Assembly (NCBI RefSeq): GCF_024112395.2
Contig: NZ_CP078013.2
Location: 1,054,001-1,118,000, forward strand
Direction of reading: 5' to 3'
Origin: Pseudomonas pergaminensis
Lineage (GTDB): Bacteria > Pseudomonadota > Gammaproteobacteria > Pseudomonadales > Pseudomonadaceae
Length of the DNA stretch: 64,000 nt
Part shown: positions 55,827 through 64,000 of the stretch, one piece after another
Position numbering within the stretch: position 1 is the first letter of the stretch
Layout of the letters: every line of letters begins with the position of its first letter
Made by a program: the position numbers and the translations under genes
Notes under the pieces: model-generated
Told to the model about the DNA's origin: nothing
What the model saw: only the letters and a program-made list of their open reading frames with translations
Database searches by the model: none

Positions 55827-56990
55827 ATGAAGACTTCAAGACGACTGCTGGCGCTGGTGACGTTTTTTCTGACCCTTTTGTCCGCGGCAGGATGTGCTGT
55901 GGCGCCTGCTCCCGAGAGTCCGTGGCGTGAAATCCGCTTTGGTGTAGAGGCAGATGTGCCGCCCTTTGAATACCGCAATGCCCAGGGTGAGCTCGTGGGG
56001 CTGAATATAGAACTGGGGAATGCCCTGTGTGCAGCGCTTGATGCGCGTTGCGTGTGGGTTGAGCAGCCTTATGCGACCAACCTCGCGGCGCTCCAGGCTG
56101 GCCGGTTCGACGCGATCATGCCCATGACGGCGACAGCCGCGCGGCGTGAACTCGTCGACTTCACCCATGACCTCTATGCCCTTCAAAGCCGTTTGGTGGC
56201 TCCTAAGGGCTCCAACCTGCTGCCAACCGCCCAGGCACTCAGGGGCAAGCGCGTGGGCGTGCTGGCGGGAACCAGCCGTGAAGCCTTTGCCTTGACGCGG
56301 TGGGGGACCCAGGGGGTGATTGTGCGCAGCTTTGGCCTCAACACTGATTTGATCCGTAGCTTGCAGGCCGGTGAAATTGACGCCACGTTGCAAAACACCG
56401 TCGAAATCAGCGAAGCGCTGTTGAACACCGCTGAAGGTGCTGCGTTCGCCTTTGCCGGGCCAACGGTGGTCGATGACATGTTGGGCCGCGGCGTAGCCAT
56501 TGCCACTCGCAAAACCAATCCTGATCTCACGGCGGCGCTCAACGAGGCGCTGCAACGCATGAAAGACAGCGGCGAGTATGCGGCCATTACCGAGCGTTAT
56601 CTGGGCGCTGCGCCTCTTGAGCCGGCCAGGATGACGTATACGCCGGCAGAGGGTGGGTTGCCCTTCTCGGAAACGGTGCAAGTCGGTCAGGCCCTCTACA
56701 TTTCCGGGAAGTTGGGGCTGGATCAAAACGGTCGTCTGGTACCTGGCGGTATTCGTGCAGAAACGGCGCAGGCTCTCGAGAACATACGCGGCGTTCTGAT
56801 GGCCAAGGGTATCGGGATGGATAGAGTTGCCCAGTGCAGGGTGATTCTTGCCGACCTCAAGGACTTTGCACAAATGAACAGCGTCTATGCCAGCTACTTC
56901 CAGGCTGACCGCCTGCCAGCCCGGACGACTTTTGCTGGCAAGCTGTTGCTGAATGCGCGGATCGAGATCGAGTGCATGGCCAGCCTCTGA
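55827..56990 (+). CDS. Substrate-binding lipoprotein fused to a RidA/YjgF domain
   Basis: A 387-residue predicted lipoprotein (lipobox SAAGC, Cys23). Residues about 38-270 form an amino-acid-type solute-binding domain (REIRFGVEADVPPFEYRN, LVGLNIELGNALC, DAIMPMTATAARREL), paralogous to the gene at 53217. Residues about 280-387 form a RidA domain (ALYISGKLGLDQNGRLVPGG, AQALENIRGVL, LKDFAQMNSVYASYF) that keeps the Rid arginine (Arg366, in LPARTT) and the Glu of IEIE (Glu382). RidA proteins deaminate reactive enamines/imines in the cytosol, so export on a lipoprotein is unusual. The reading frame is continuous and the first paralogue ends exactly where the Rid part begins. Confidence 0.88.
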   Translation: MKTSRRLLALVTFFLTLLSAAGCAVAPAPESPWREIRFGVEADVPPFEYRNAQGELVGLNIELGNALCAALDARCVWVEQPYATNLAALQAGRFDAIMPMTATAARRELVDFTHDLYALQSRLVAPKGSNLLPTAQALRGKRVGVLAGTSREAFALTRWGTQGVIVRSFGLNTDLIRSLQAGEIDATLQNTVEISEALLNTAEGAAFAFAGPTVVDDMLGRGVAIATRKTNPDLTAALNEALQRMKDSGEYAAITERYLGAAPLEPARMTYTPAEGGLPFSETVQVGQALYISGKLGLDQNGRLVPGGIRAETAQALENIRGVLMAKGIGMDRVAQCRVILADLKDFAQMNSVYASYFQADRLPARTTFAGKLLLNARIEIECMASL

Positions 56991-57010
56991 CTCACTGCAA
57001 ACCTGCGCGT

Positions 57011-57754
57011 CTAGGCGGCGCGCAGTGAAATAAACGCATAGTTGGCCGGCACCTCAGTCGCAATCTGCGCCCCGGCATCCAGCACCTGCTCCGCGATGTC
57101 CATGCCGGACACATGGAACACCCACTCGCTGACCACGGACGGTCGTTGCACCGCCAGCTCGATGGCTTGGGCAAATGCGCCCATGTCGGGCAGGTAAGCG
57201 GTAAACCCATCCCCCTTGAGGGCTGTGGTGCGAATGCCCAGCAGGGCGCACACCGCCTCTTTGGTCTGTACATCGTCACGGTCGGCCTGGCGTGAGCGGC
57301 GGATCAGTTCGGCCAGTTCCTGGTCCATCAACTCACCGCCGACGATCAGCGCCGGGCCCTGTTCCCAGGACTCCGGCGGGCAATCCTTGGCGGCGGGGTT
57401 CAGCGGGATATGCGGGTTGATCTCCATCGGATAAATGCGGCACACCAGCGGGCGGCGTTCATAGATGCGGCACAGATTGTCTTCGTCAAGATTCCGGCAG
57501 CGTCCGGCGTTGTAGGCGGCAAAGGTGATTGCCACAAATGCCTGGGTATTGCCGCTGGGCACGATGACCGAGCGACGCTCGGCATGCTCGCGTTGCTGCT
57601 GCGGCAGGCCCAGGCCAGTGCCCAGGAACCCCTCCACCAGAACGATGACATTGCCGCCGTCCGCCGCCCACAGGCGGGCTTCTTCGAGGGTCAGGGGCAC
57701 GTGGTGGTCGGAGCAGCATTTACCACAACCGACGCAGGAAAATTGAGTGTTCAT
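57011..57754 (-). CDS. YkgJ-family cysteine-cluster protein
   Basis: A 247-residue protein whose N-terminus has CVGCGKCCSDHH. A second cluster follows: CRNLDEDNLCRIYERRPLVC. This Cys-x2-Cys-x2-CC plus later cysteines pattern is the YkgJ/UPF0153 zinc- or iron-chelating domain. The C-terminal half (about 130-247) is not recognised. Enzymatic role unknown. The ATG at 57754 places the cluster right at the N-terminus, as in the family. It converges with the SBP-RidA gene. Confidence 0.85.
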   Translation of the reverse strand: MNTQFSCVGCGKCCSDHHVPLTLEEARLWAADGGNVIVLVEGFLGTGLGLPQQQREHAERRSVIVPSGNTQAFVAITFAAYNAGRCRNLDEDNLCRIYERRPLVCRIYPMEINPHIPLNPAAKDCPPESWEQGPALIVGGELMDQELAELIRRSRQADRDDVQTKEAVCALLGIRTTALKGDGFTAYLPDMGAFAQAIELAVQRPSVVSEWVFHVSGMDIAEQVLDAGAQIATEVPANYAFISLRAA

Positions 57755-57862
57755 GGCGGATCTGTCACCAGGCAAGGTCAGAGGGTACGCAGGAACAGTG
57801 ACGGGTTTTTACCTCTGTTCACCGTTTTAGCTCTCTGGAAGCAAGTTACACGCCAGTGCCTG

Positions 57863-58345
57863 TCAGTCCCGTGGCACCACATCGCGCAGGACAAATCTCA
57901 TGCCCGCGCTTTCGTACAGTTGGCGGGCACGCAGGTTGCTCTCCAACACCTTGAGGTCCACATAGGGTTCACCGCGTTGCTTGAAGGCGTGAAAGCAGTG
58001 CAAGAGCAATGCGCGGCCCAATCCCTGGCCCTGGGCGCAGGGGTGCACGGAGAGGTTCTTGATAAACGCGCTGGTCCAGCACTGCGCCACGGCGAGAATG
58101 CCGTCGTTGTTGCTGGCCACCAGGCACAGCGTGGGGTCGAACTCGGCATCGGTGGTGAACTGCTGCTGCCAGGTTTCCAGGTTGGGAACGCGACCGCCAC
58201 CCTGATCCTGGGTCAGGCGCAATACGGCGTGAATCGCCGGGGCCAGGTCGTTACGGTAATGATCCAACTGCGTGCCCGCCGGCCACTGCGGGGCGGGCAG
58301 GCTGCCGATAAGGTCGCGGCGCAGCAGTTGGAAATATTCGCTCAC
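57863..58345 (-). CDS. GNAT-family N-acetyltransferase
   Basis: A 160-residue GNAT protein. The acetyl-CoA-binding region reads IKNLSVHPCAQGQGLGRALL, matching the Q/R-x-x-G-x-G/A pyrophosphate loop. The late block is LKVLESNLRARQLYESAGMRF. The substrate is unknown. The start is GTG at 58345, which overlaps the cheV stop by four bases (GTGA), so it is translationally coupled to cheV and could act on a chemotaxis-related target, though that is inference. Confidence 0.87.
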   Translation of the reverse strand: MSEYFQLLRRDLIGSLPAPQWPAGTQLDHYRNDLAPAIHAVLRLTQDQGGGRVPNLETWQQQFTTDAEFDPTLCLVASNNDGILAVAQCWTSAFIKNLSVHPCAQGQGLGRALLLHCFHAFKQRGEPYVDLKVLESNLRARQLYESAGMRFVLRDVVPRD

Positions 58346-59244
58346 AGGCCTTTTTGCGCCACCGTTTGCGCGGCCACCACCAGGCACTTGGTCAACTCGG
58401 GCGAGGAGAACTTGGTGAGCACCGCGTCGGCGCCGGCCAGGCGGGCTTTTTCGCTGTTCATCGCGCTGTCCAGCGAGGTGTGCAGCAACACATAGAGGTG
58501 CTGGAAATCCGGGGTTTCGCGCAGTGTGCGGGTAAGGGCATAGCCGTCCATCTCCGACATCTCGATGTCCGACACCACCACGTTGATCTGCTCGGCCGTG
58601 CCTTGCAACTCCAGCAGCACGTCGATGGCTTCCTTGGCGCTGCGCGCGGTGTGGCAGGTGAGGCCGAGGTTACGCAGGGTGTGCACCGATTGCTGCAGCG
58701 CGACCTGGCTGTCGTCTACCACCAGGATGCGTGCGTGGCCGAGTACTTCGGCTTCTTCCATGGTGAGGTCGGTCGGCGCCGCTTCGATCGGCGCCGGCGC
58801 GATGCCGTGGATGACTTTTTCGATATCCAGCACCTGCACCAGGCCGCCTTCCACCTGGGTGACCCCGGTGATGAACGCGCGGTTACCGCCGGAGCCATAG
58901 GGTGGTGGGCGAATGTCGGTGGTCAGGCAATGCACGATCTTGCTCACCGCCTGCACATGCAAACCCTGTTTGGAGCGGCTCACATCGGTGACGATCAGGC
59001 AGCCACCGTCCGGGTCGGCCAGGGGCATTTCGCCGAGGGCGCGACTCAGGTCGATCACCGCCAGCGAGTTACCGCGCAGGGTGGCGATGCCTTTGACGTG
59101 CGGGTGCGACTCCGGCAGCTTGGTCAGCGGCGGGCACGGGATGATTTCACTGACTTTCAGCAGGTTGATCGCCATCAGCTTGCCGCTGCGCAAGGTAAAG
59201 AGCAGAAGCGAGAGTGAGTCTGCGCGGGCTTTGGTGGTGGACAT
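58342..59244 (-). CDS. cheV: Chemotaxis coupling/response-regulator protein CheV
   Basis: A 300-residue protein: a CheW-like domain (about 10-150, with PHVKGIATLRGNSLAVIDLS and GLVQVLDIEKV) followed by a receiver domain (about 170-295) with ILVVDDSQVALQQ, the phosphorylated Asp in VVVSDIEMSEMDGY and the Lys in LTKFSSPEL. CheV couples chemoreceptors to CheA and adapts through phosphorylation. The ATG at 59244 is used. The GNAT gene follows with a four-base overlap. Confidence 0.93.
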   Translation of the reverse strand: MSTTKARADSLSLLLFTLRSGKLMAINLLKVSEIIPCPPLTKLPESHPHVKGIATLRGNSLAVIDLSRALGEMPLADPDGGCLIVTDVSRSKQGLHVQAVSKIVHCLTTDIRPPPYGSGGNRAFITGVTQVEGGLVQVLDIEKVIHGIAPAPIEAAPTDLTMEEAEVLGHARILVVDDSQVALQQSVHTLRNLGLTCHTARSAKEAIDVLLELQGTAEQINVVVSDIEMSEMDGYALTRTLRETPDFQHLYVLLHTSLDSAMNSEKARLAGADAVLTKFSSPELTKCLVVAAQTVAQKGL

Positions 59245-59311
59245 AAAAACCTTCTGTGGATCAGGGATGACGATCTTCTATGGAAGGTTATCGACCCGTA
59301 CACCCAAAACT

Positions 59312-59390
59312 GTAGGCGCCGGGGGGACGCCTAGTTCTTGCCGGCGATGAAGCCCGCCCGATCGCCATCGCCGGCAAGCCGAGTGCCTAC
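59312..59390. repeat. Degenerate REP doublet
   Basis: GTAGGCGCCGGGGGGACGCC at the left, and GCCGGCAAGCCGAGTGCCTAC as the inverted partner at the right, with a GCCGGCGAT core between. It is a diverged GTAGGAGC-type doublet in the gap between the cheV start and the end of the next leftward gene. Confidence 0.6.
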
Positions 59391-59406
59391 CGAGGATAAG
59401 CGGGTG

Positions 59407-60381
59407 TCAGCCCTTCCACACCTGTGGGTTCACCAGGTCCTGCGGGCGCTGGCCCAGCAGGGCGCTGCGCAGGTTGTCCAGGGCGCGGTTGGCCATGGCT
59501 TCGCGAGTTTCGTTCGTGGCCGAGCCAATGTGCGGCAGGGTCACGGCATTGCTCAACTGGAACAGCGGCGACTCGGCCAGTGGCTCCTGTTCATACACAT
59601 CGAGCCCGGCGCCACGGATACGCTGGCTTTGCAGCGCCTCGACCAGCGCCGGTTCGTCCACCACCGGGCCACGGGAAATATTGATCAGGATCGCGCTGGA
59701 CTTCATCAGCCCCAGCTCGCGGGTGCTGATCAGGTGACGGGTCTTGTCGCTCAACGGCACCACCAGGCAGACGAAATCCGCCTCGGCGAGCAGTTCATCC
59801 AGGCTGCGAAATTGCGCGCCCAGTTCTTGCTCCAGCGCCGGCTTGCGGCTGTTACCGCTGTACAGGATCGGCATGTTGAATCCCAGCCGCCCACGCCGGG
59901 CCACGGCCGCGCCGATATTGCCCATGCCGACGATGCCCAGGGTCTTGCCATGCACATCGCAGCCAAACAACGGCGCACCGACGCTGGCCTTCCACTGCCC
60001 GGCCTTGGTCCAGGCATCCAGCTCGGCCACACGACGCGCGCTGCTCATCAGCAAGGCAAAGGCCAGGTCGGCGGTGCTTTCGGTGAGGACGTCAGGGGTA
60101 TTGGTGAGCATGATCCCGCGTTCGTTCAAGTACGCGACGTCATAGTTGTCGTAGCCCACCGACACGCTGGACACCACTTCCAGCTTGCTCGCGCCTTGCA
60201 ATTGCTCGCGTCCCAGCTTGCGACCCACACCGATCAGACCGTGGGCGTGGGGCAAGGCTTCATTGAACTGTGCGTTGATATCGCCCAGCTTGGGATTGGG
60301 CGCGATCACTTCGAAGTCCTGTTGCAGGCGTTCGATCATTTCCGGGGTGACGCGGCTGAAAGCGAGGACAGTCTTTTTCAT
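59407..60381 (-). CDS. 2-hydroxyacid dehydrogenase (GhrB/TkrA-like glyoxylate/2-ketogluconate reductase)
   Basis: A 324-residue NAD(P)-dependent enzyme. Rossmann motif LGIVGMGNIGAAVA. Catalytic Arg in NISRGPVVDE, Glu in DVYEQEP and His in LPHIGSAT. SVSVGYDNYDVAYLNERGI is the usual substrate-side block. The sequence belongs to the GhrB/TkrA branch, which reduces glyoxylate, hydroxypyruvate or 2-ketogluconate. It is a distant paralogue of the dehydrogenase at 7889-8854. The ATG at 60381 is preferred; another in-frame start lies at 60396. Confidence 0.88.
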   Translation of the reverse strand: MKKTVLAFSRVTPEMIERLQQDFEVIAPNPKLGDINAQFNEALPHAHGLIGVGRKLGREQLQGASKLEVVSSVSVGYDNYDVAYLNERGIMLTNTPDVLTESTADLAFALLMSSARRVAELDAWTKAGQWKASVGAPLFGCDVHGKTLGIVGMGNIGAAVARRGRLGFNMPILYSGNSRKPALEQELGAQFRSLDELLAEADFVCLVVPLSDKTRHLISTRELGLMKSSAILINISRGPVVDEPALVEALQSQRIRGAGLDVYEQEPLAESPLFQLSNAVTLPHIGSATNETREAMANRALDNLRSALLGQRPQDLVNPQVWKG

Positions 60382-60482
60382 TGCAGGCGGGCTCATCGAC
60401 TACGGAAGAATGCCAAGCACGCTAACATTCCTCGTTACGGTTGTCAGGAGATCACTGGAATCAAGTGGGCACAGTTCAAAAT

Positions 60483-60570
60483 GTGGGAGCGAGCTTGCTC
60501 GCGAATGCGGTGCGTCAGCAGCAGATGTGTCGCCTGACACGCCGCATTCGCGAGCAAGCCCGCTCCCACA
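60483..60570. repeat. REP doublet (REPIN), GTGGGAGCGAGC type
   Basis: GTGGGAGCGAGCTTGCTCGC at the left and GCGAGCAAGCCCGCTCCCAC inverted at the right. The arms extend through GAATGCGG-type bases. It lies between the 2-hydroxyacid dehydrogenase gene and the LysR gene. Confidence 0.85.
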
Positions 60571-60595
60571 CTGGATCTTTATCGTCTGATAAATA

Positions 60596-61564
60596 TCAGT
60601 TAGCCATCCGCGCGCCGCTGAGGCTGCCACTCAACTCATACGCCACCAGCTCCGCCTGGTGCGCCGCCAGAATCTCCGGCAGCGAACCACGCAAGTATTC
60701 CACCCAAGTCTTGATCTTCGCATCCAGGTATTGGCGCGACGGGTAGATGGCGTACAGGTTCAGTTCCTGGGAACGGTAGTTGGGCATCACCCGCACCAGC
60801 GTGCCATTGCGCAAACCTTCGATCGCCGCATACACCGGCAGCAGCCCGATGCCCATGCCACTGGTGATCGCGGTTTTCATCGCATCGGCCGAGTTCACCA
60901 GGAACGGCGAAGTATTGATCGCCACGCTTTCCTGGCCTTCGGGACCATTGAAGGTCCATTTGTCCAGCTGGATCACCGGGCTGACCAGACGCAGGCAGGC
61001 ATGGTTGAGCAGGTCATTGGGGCGATGGGCGCAGCCCTTGGCCTTGACGTAGTCCGGCGAGGCACAGGCAATGCTGTAGGTGATGCCCAGGCGCTGGGAC
61101 ACGAAGCCCGAGTCCGGCAGCTCGCTGGCCAGCACGATGGACACGTCATAGCCCTCGTCGAGCAGGTCCGGCACGCGGTTGGCCAAGGTCAGGTCGAAGG
61201 TGACGTCCGGATGAGTACGGCGATAGCGGGCGATGGCGTCGATGACGAAATGCTGGCCGATACCGGTCATGGTGTGCACTTTCAATTGCCCGGCAGGGCG
61301 CGCATGGGCGTCGCTGGCCTCGGCTTCGGCTTCCTCGACATAGGCGAGGATCTGCTCACAGCGCAGCAAATAGCGTTTGCCAGCTTCGGTCAGCGCGATG
61401 CGTCGTGTCGTTCGGTTCAACAAGCGGGTTTGCAGATGGGCCTCAAGGTTGGAGACCGCGCGCGAGACGTTGGCAGTGGTGGTGTCCAGTTGCACGGCGG
61501 CGGCGGTGAAGCTGCCGGCTTCGGCCACGCAACTGAAGGCGCGCATGTTTTGCAAAGTGTCCAT
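60596..61564 (-). CDS. LysR-family transcriptional regulator
   Basis: A 322-residue regulator. The N-terminal winged helix-turn-helix reads MDTLQNMRAFSCVAEAGSFT, then TANVSRAVSNLEAHLQTRLL and TRRIALTEAGKRYL. The rest is the effector-binding domain with the family's PDVTFDLTLAN strand. It is divergent from the outer-membrane factor/FUSC genes, the usual place for a LysR regulator of an adjacent operon, so it probably controls them. Confidence 0.92.
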   Translation of the reverse strand: MDTLQNMRAFSCVAEAGSFTAAAVQLDTTTANVSRAVSNLEAHLQTRLLNRTTRRIALTEAGKRYLLRCEQILAYVEEAEAEASDAHARPAGQLKVHTMTGIGQHFVIDAIARYRRTHPDVTFDLTLANRVPDLLDEGYDVSIVLASELPDSGFVSQRLGITYSIACASPDYVKAKGCAHRPNDLLNHACLRLVSPVIQLDKWTFNGPEGQESVAINTSPFLVNSADAMKTAITSGMGIGLLPVYAAIEGLRNGTLVRVMPNYRSQELNLYAIYPSRQYLDAKIKTWVEYLRGSLPEILAAHQAELVAYELSGSLSGARMAN

Positions 61565-61746
61565 GGAGTGTTCTCAGGGGAGATAACAAATTGTGACAGA
61601 AAGTTACGCCGTCCAGTGATCCCTACCAACGGATTATCGCCTGAACGGTAACAAAGATTCACAGGAATGCCAGCTTATCGTCGTTCATGCCGCCGCCTAG
61701 AATTGCGCCACCTTTCCCGCTCCACCCTCTCAGGAATACGCTTGCC

Positions 61747-63258
61747 GTGCCGCGTCGCATCAGCAGAGAGCTTAAGACTCTCAGTGTTTGGGCTTTATCG
61801 TTAGCAATCAGCGGCTGCATCGGAACCGGAGGAATCGCGCCCCAAGGCCAGTCCCTCAACGCCAGTGACCTGGCCACCGACGAAGCGATCCAGAGCGCTG
61901 CCCAAGACGCCCACTGGCCCACCGCACAATGGTGGCAAGCCTACGGCGACCCCCAGCTCAACCGCTGGGTCGACCTCGCCACCCAACACAGCCCGAGCCT
62001 GGCCATGGCCGCCGCGCGGGTGCGTGAAGCACGGGCCATGGCCGGGATCGCCGAGGCGGCCGAGTCGTTGCAGATCAACAGCGACACCACCCTCAAGCGC
62101 CACAACTGGCCGAAGGATCAGTTCTACGGCCCCGGCGAGCTGAGCGGAGCCAACACCTGGGACAACAATGCCTCCCTGGGCCTGAGCTACGCCCTCGACC
62201 TGTGGGGCCGCGAAAGCAACACCACCGAACGTGCCGTCGACTTGGCGCACATGAGCGCCGCCGAAGCGCGCCAGGCCCAGCTCGAATTGCAGAACAACGT
62301 GGTGCGCGCCTATATCCAGCTGTCGTTGCAGTACGCCAATCGCGATATCGTCGCGGCCACCTTGGCGCAACAGCAGCAGATTCTCGACCTGGCCAACAAA
62401 CGCCTGAACGCCGGGATCGGCACCCACTTTGATGTCAGCCAGGCCGAAACGCCGTTGCCGGAAACCCATCGCCAACTGGACGCCCTGGACGAAGAGATCG
62501 CCCTGAGCCGCAACCAACTCGCAGCGCTGGCGGGCAAGGGGCCGGGGGAGGGCGCGACATTGCAACGCCCGACCCTGTCCCTCGCCGCGCCCCTGAAACT
62601 GCCGTCGCGACTGCCTGCGCAATTGCTCGGCCAACGCCCGGACGTGGTCGCCAGCCGCTGGCAAGTTGCGGCCCAGGCCCGTGGCATCGATGTGGCCCAC
62701 GCCGGTTTCTACCCCAACGTCGACTTGGTCGGCAGCCTCGGCTACGTGGCCACCGGCGGCGGCATGCTGGAGTTCCTGGCCGGCAAGAAATTCAACTACA
62801 GCGTCGGTCCTGCGATCACCTTGCCGATCTTCGACGGCGGGCGCCTGCGCGCAGAGCTGGGCGAAGCCAGCGCCGGTTATGACATCGCTGTCGCCAAGTA
62901 CAACCAGACCCTGGTCAACGCGCTCAAGGGCATCAGCGACCAGTTGATCCGCCGCGAATCCATGGATAAGCAATCCGCCTTCGCCGCGCAATCGGTGGCC
63001 TCGGCGCAGAAGACCTACGACATCGCGATGATCGCCTACCAGCGCGGCCTTACCGACTACCTCAATGTGCTGAATGCGCAGACGTTGCTGTTCCATCAGC
63101 AGCAGATCGAGCAACAGGTCCAGGCCGCGCGCCTGAGTGCCCACGCTGAATTGGTCACGGCCCTGGGCGGCGGCCTCGGTGCCGGCAACGATGTGCCTCA
63201 AGACGCCAAGACCCTTCCGAGCAAGACCCCGGCGGCGCTTGCCGCGTTCGATCACTGA
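61747..63258 (+). CDS. Outer-membrane efflux lipoprotein (OprM/NodT family)
   Basis: A 503-residue outer-membrane factor. From the GTG at 61747 the signal ends in a lipobox (AISGC, Cys24). Two OEP repeats follow, with WWQAYGDPQLNRWVDLATQ, LGLSYALDLWGRESN and the second-repeat block LLGQRPDVVASRWQVAAQAR. It forms the TolC-like channel for tripartite export. AGGA lies upstream of the GTG; an in-frame ATG at 61687 would give an unusual 20-residue extension. The FUSC-family gene starts ten bases after its stop. Confidence 0.9.
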   Translation: MPRRISRELKTLSVWALSLAISGCIGTGGIAPQGQSLNASDLATDEAIQSAAQDAHWPTAQWWQAYGDPQLNRWVDLATQHSPSLAMAAARVREARAMAGIAEAAESLQINSDTTLKRHNWPKDQFYGPGELSGANTWDNNASLGLSYALDLWGRESNTTERAVDLAHMSAAEARQAQLELQNNVVRAYIQLSLQYANRDIVAATLAQQQQILDLANKRLNAGIGTHFDVSQAETPLPETHRQLDALDEEIALSRNQLAALAGKGPGEGATLQRPTLSLAAPLKLPSRLPAQLLGQRPDVVASRWQVAAQARGIDVAHAGFYPNVDLVGSLGYVATGGGMLEFLAGKKFNYSVGPAITLPIFDGGRLRAELGEASAGYDIAVAKYNQTLVNALKGISDQLIRRESMDKQSAFAAQSVASAQKTYDIAMIAYQRGLTDYLNVLNAQTLLFHQQQIEQQVQAARLSAHAELVTALGGGLGAGNDVPQDAKTLPSKTPAALAAFDH

Positions 63259-63268
63259 GTAGGATTTG

Positions 63269-64000
63269 ATGACGCCCTTGCCTGCACCGCTGCGCTGGCT
63301 GTATGCCCTTGAGTGGCGCCGTGGTTTTTTCGACTGGGCACGCAGTGATGGCGTGACCTGGGTGTATATCTTCAAGGTGCTGGTCGCCGCGTTCCTCACG
63401 CTGTGGTTGGCCATGCGCCTGGAGCTGCCGCAACCGCGCACGGCGATGATCACCGTGTTTATCGTGATGCAGCCCCAGAGCGGCCAGGTGTTTGCCAAGA
63501 GCTTCTATCGCTTCCTCGGCACCCTGGCGGGGTCGGCGGTGATGGTGCTGTTGATCGCCTTGTTTGCGCAGAACACGGAGCTGTTTCTCGGCGCGCTGGC
63601 GATCTGGGTGGGCATCTGCACGGCGGGCGCGACGCGCAATCGCAACTTCCGCGCCTACGGCTTTGTGTTGGCCGGCTACACGGCGGCGATGGTCGGCCTG
63701 CCGGCCCTGGCGCATCCGGATGGGGCCTTTATGGCGGCGGTTTGGCGAGTGCTGGAAATTTCCCTGGGGATTCTGTGTTCCACTCTGGTCAGCGCCGCGA
63801 TCCTGCCGCAAACCTCCAGCGCCGCCATGCGCAACGCCTTGTACCAGCGCTTTGGCGTGTTCGCGCTGTTCGTCACCGATGGCCTGCGTGGGCGCAGCCA
63901 GCGCGAAGGTTTCGAGGCCAGCAATGTGCGTTTCATCGCCGAAGCGGTGGGCCTGGAAGGGCTGCGCAGTGTCACGGTGTTCGAAGACCCACATATGCGT
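63269..64000 (+). CDS. FUSC-family transporter (aromatic acid exporter-like), cut by window edge
   Basis: The first 244 codons are seen, open to the right edge with no stop. From ATG at 63269 (AGGATTTG before it): a short cytosolic start, then several membrane helices (FKVLVAAFLTLWLAMRL, TLAGSAVMVLLIALFAQ, FRAYGFVLAGYTAAMVGLP, LEISLGILCSTLVSAAILP). TAMITVFIVMQPQSGQVFAKS is the FUSC signature also seen in AaeB. Such proteins export aromatic acids or drugs, with a nearby membrane-fusion protein expected further right. It is in one operon with the outer-membrane factor. Confidence 0.87.
   Translation, partial: MTPLPAPLRWLYALEWRRGFFDWARSDGVTWVYIFKVLVAAFLTLWLAMRLELPQPRTAMITVFIVMQPQSGQVFAKSFYRFLGTLAGSAVMVLLIALFAQNTELFLGALAIWVGICTAGATRNRNFRAYGFVLAGYTAAMVGLPALAHPDGAFMAAVWRVLEISLGILCSTLVSAAILPQTSSAAMRNALYQRFGVFALFVTDGLRGRSQREGFEASNVRFIAEAVGLEGLRSVTVFEDPHMR

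Overview
The window is a chromosomal segment of a fluorescent Pseudomonas, most likely the P. fluorescens/SBW25-like group. This rests on GC-rich codon use, Pseudomonas-type REP doublets (GTGGGAGCGGGCTTGCTCGCG and GTAGGAGC-GGCTTGCC forms) between genes, the gene order rsmI-rnpB-mraZ, and the protein sequences themselves. It is mostly core genome. No insertion sequence, prophage, CRISPR array or tRNA gene was seen.

Left part (1-11.4 kb): an acyltransferase; a short run of small proteins (CPxCG zinc-ribbon, DUF2007) ending in a YedK/HMCES-type protein with altered active-site positions; a dCache chemoreceptor; an M48 lipoprotein protease; a Gdt1-type manganese exporter behind a yybP-ykoY riboswitch; rsmC; a 2-hydroxyacid dehydrogenase; a LysE exporter; and a fatty acyl-CoA ligase.

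11.5-24.7 kb: a DUF1302/DUF1329 outer-membrane/periplasmic pair followed by a MalT-like LuxR regulator, with a CRP/Vfr-like box upstream; a metallo-beta-lactamase-fold hydrolase; and an OmpA-like lipoprotein. Then comes the leftward cluster lpoA-yraN-diaA-dolP, in the E. coli order, divergent from rsmI. The RNase P RNA gene follows.

24.9-42.9 kb: the complete division and cell wall (dcw) cluster mraZ-rsmH-ftsL-ftsI-murE-murF-mraY-murD-ftsW-murG-murC-ddlB-ftsQ-ftsA-ftsZ-lpxC. It is tightly packed with many start/stop overlaps. A sigma70-like promoter and three MraZ boxes precede it, and a strong terminator closes it. Just after the terminator lies an unusual array of four 18-bp tandem repeats attached to a long perfect palindrome.

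43-64 kb: a diguanylate cyclase; an OprD porin; a leftward operon of RND adaptor, RND permease, response regulator and sensor kinase (a one-permease analogue of mdtABC-baeSR); a small unknown protein; a three-gene array of substrate-binding protein, Aer-like PAS chemoreceptor and a second substrate-binding lipoprotein fused to a RidA domain; a YkgJ cysteine-cluster protein; CheV translationally overlapped with a GNAT acetyltransferase; a second 2-hydroxyacid dehydrogenase; and a LysR regulator divergent from an outer-membrane efflux lipoprotein and a FUSC-family transporter that runs off the right edge.

The most novel-looking items are the SBP/Aer/SBP-RidA array, the YedK variant lacking two of four catalytic residues, the riboswitch with an interlocked hairpin platform, and the 18-bp repeat array behind lpxC.
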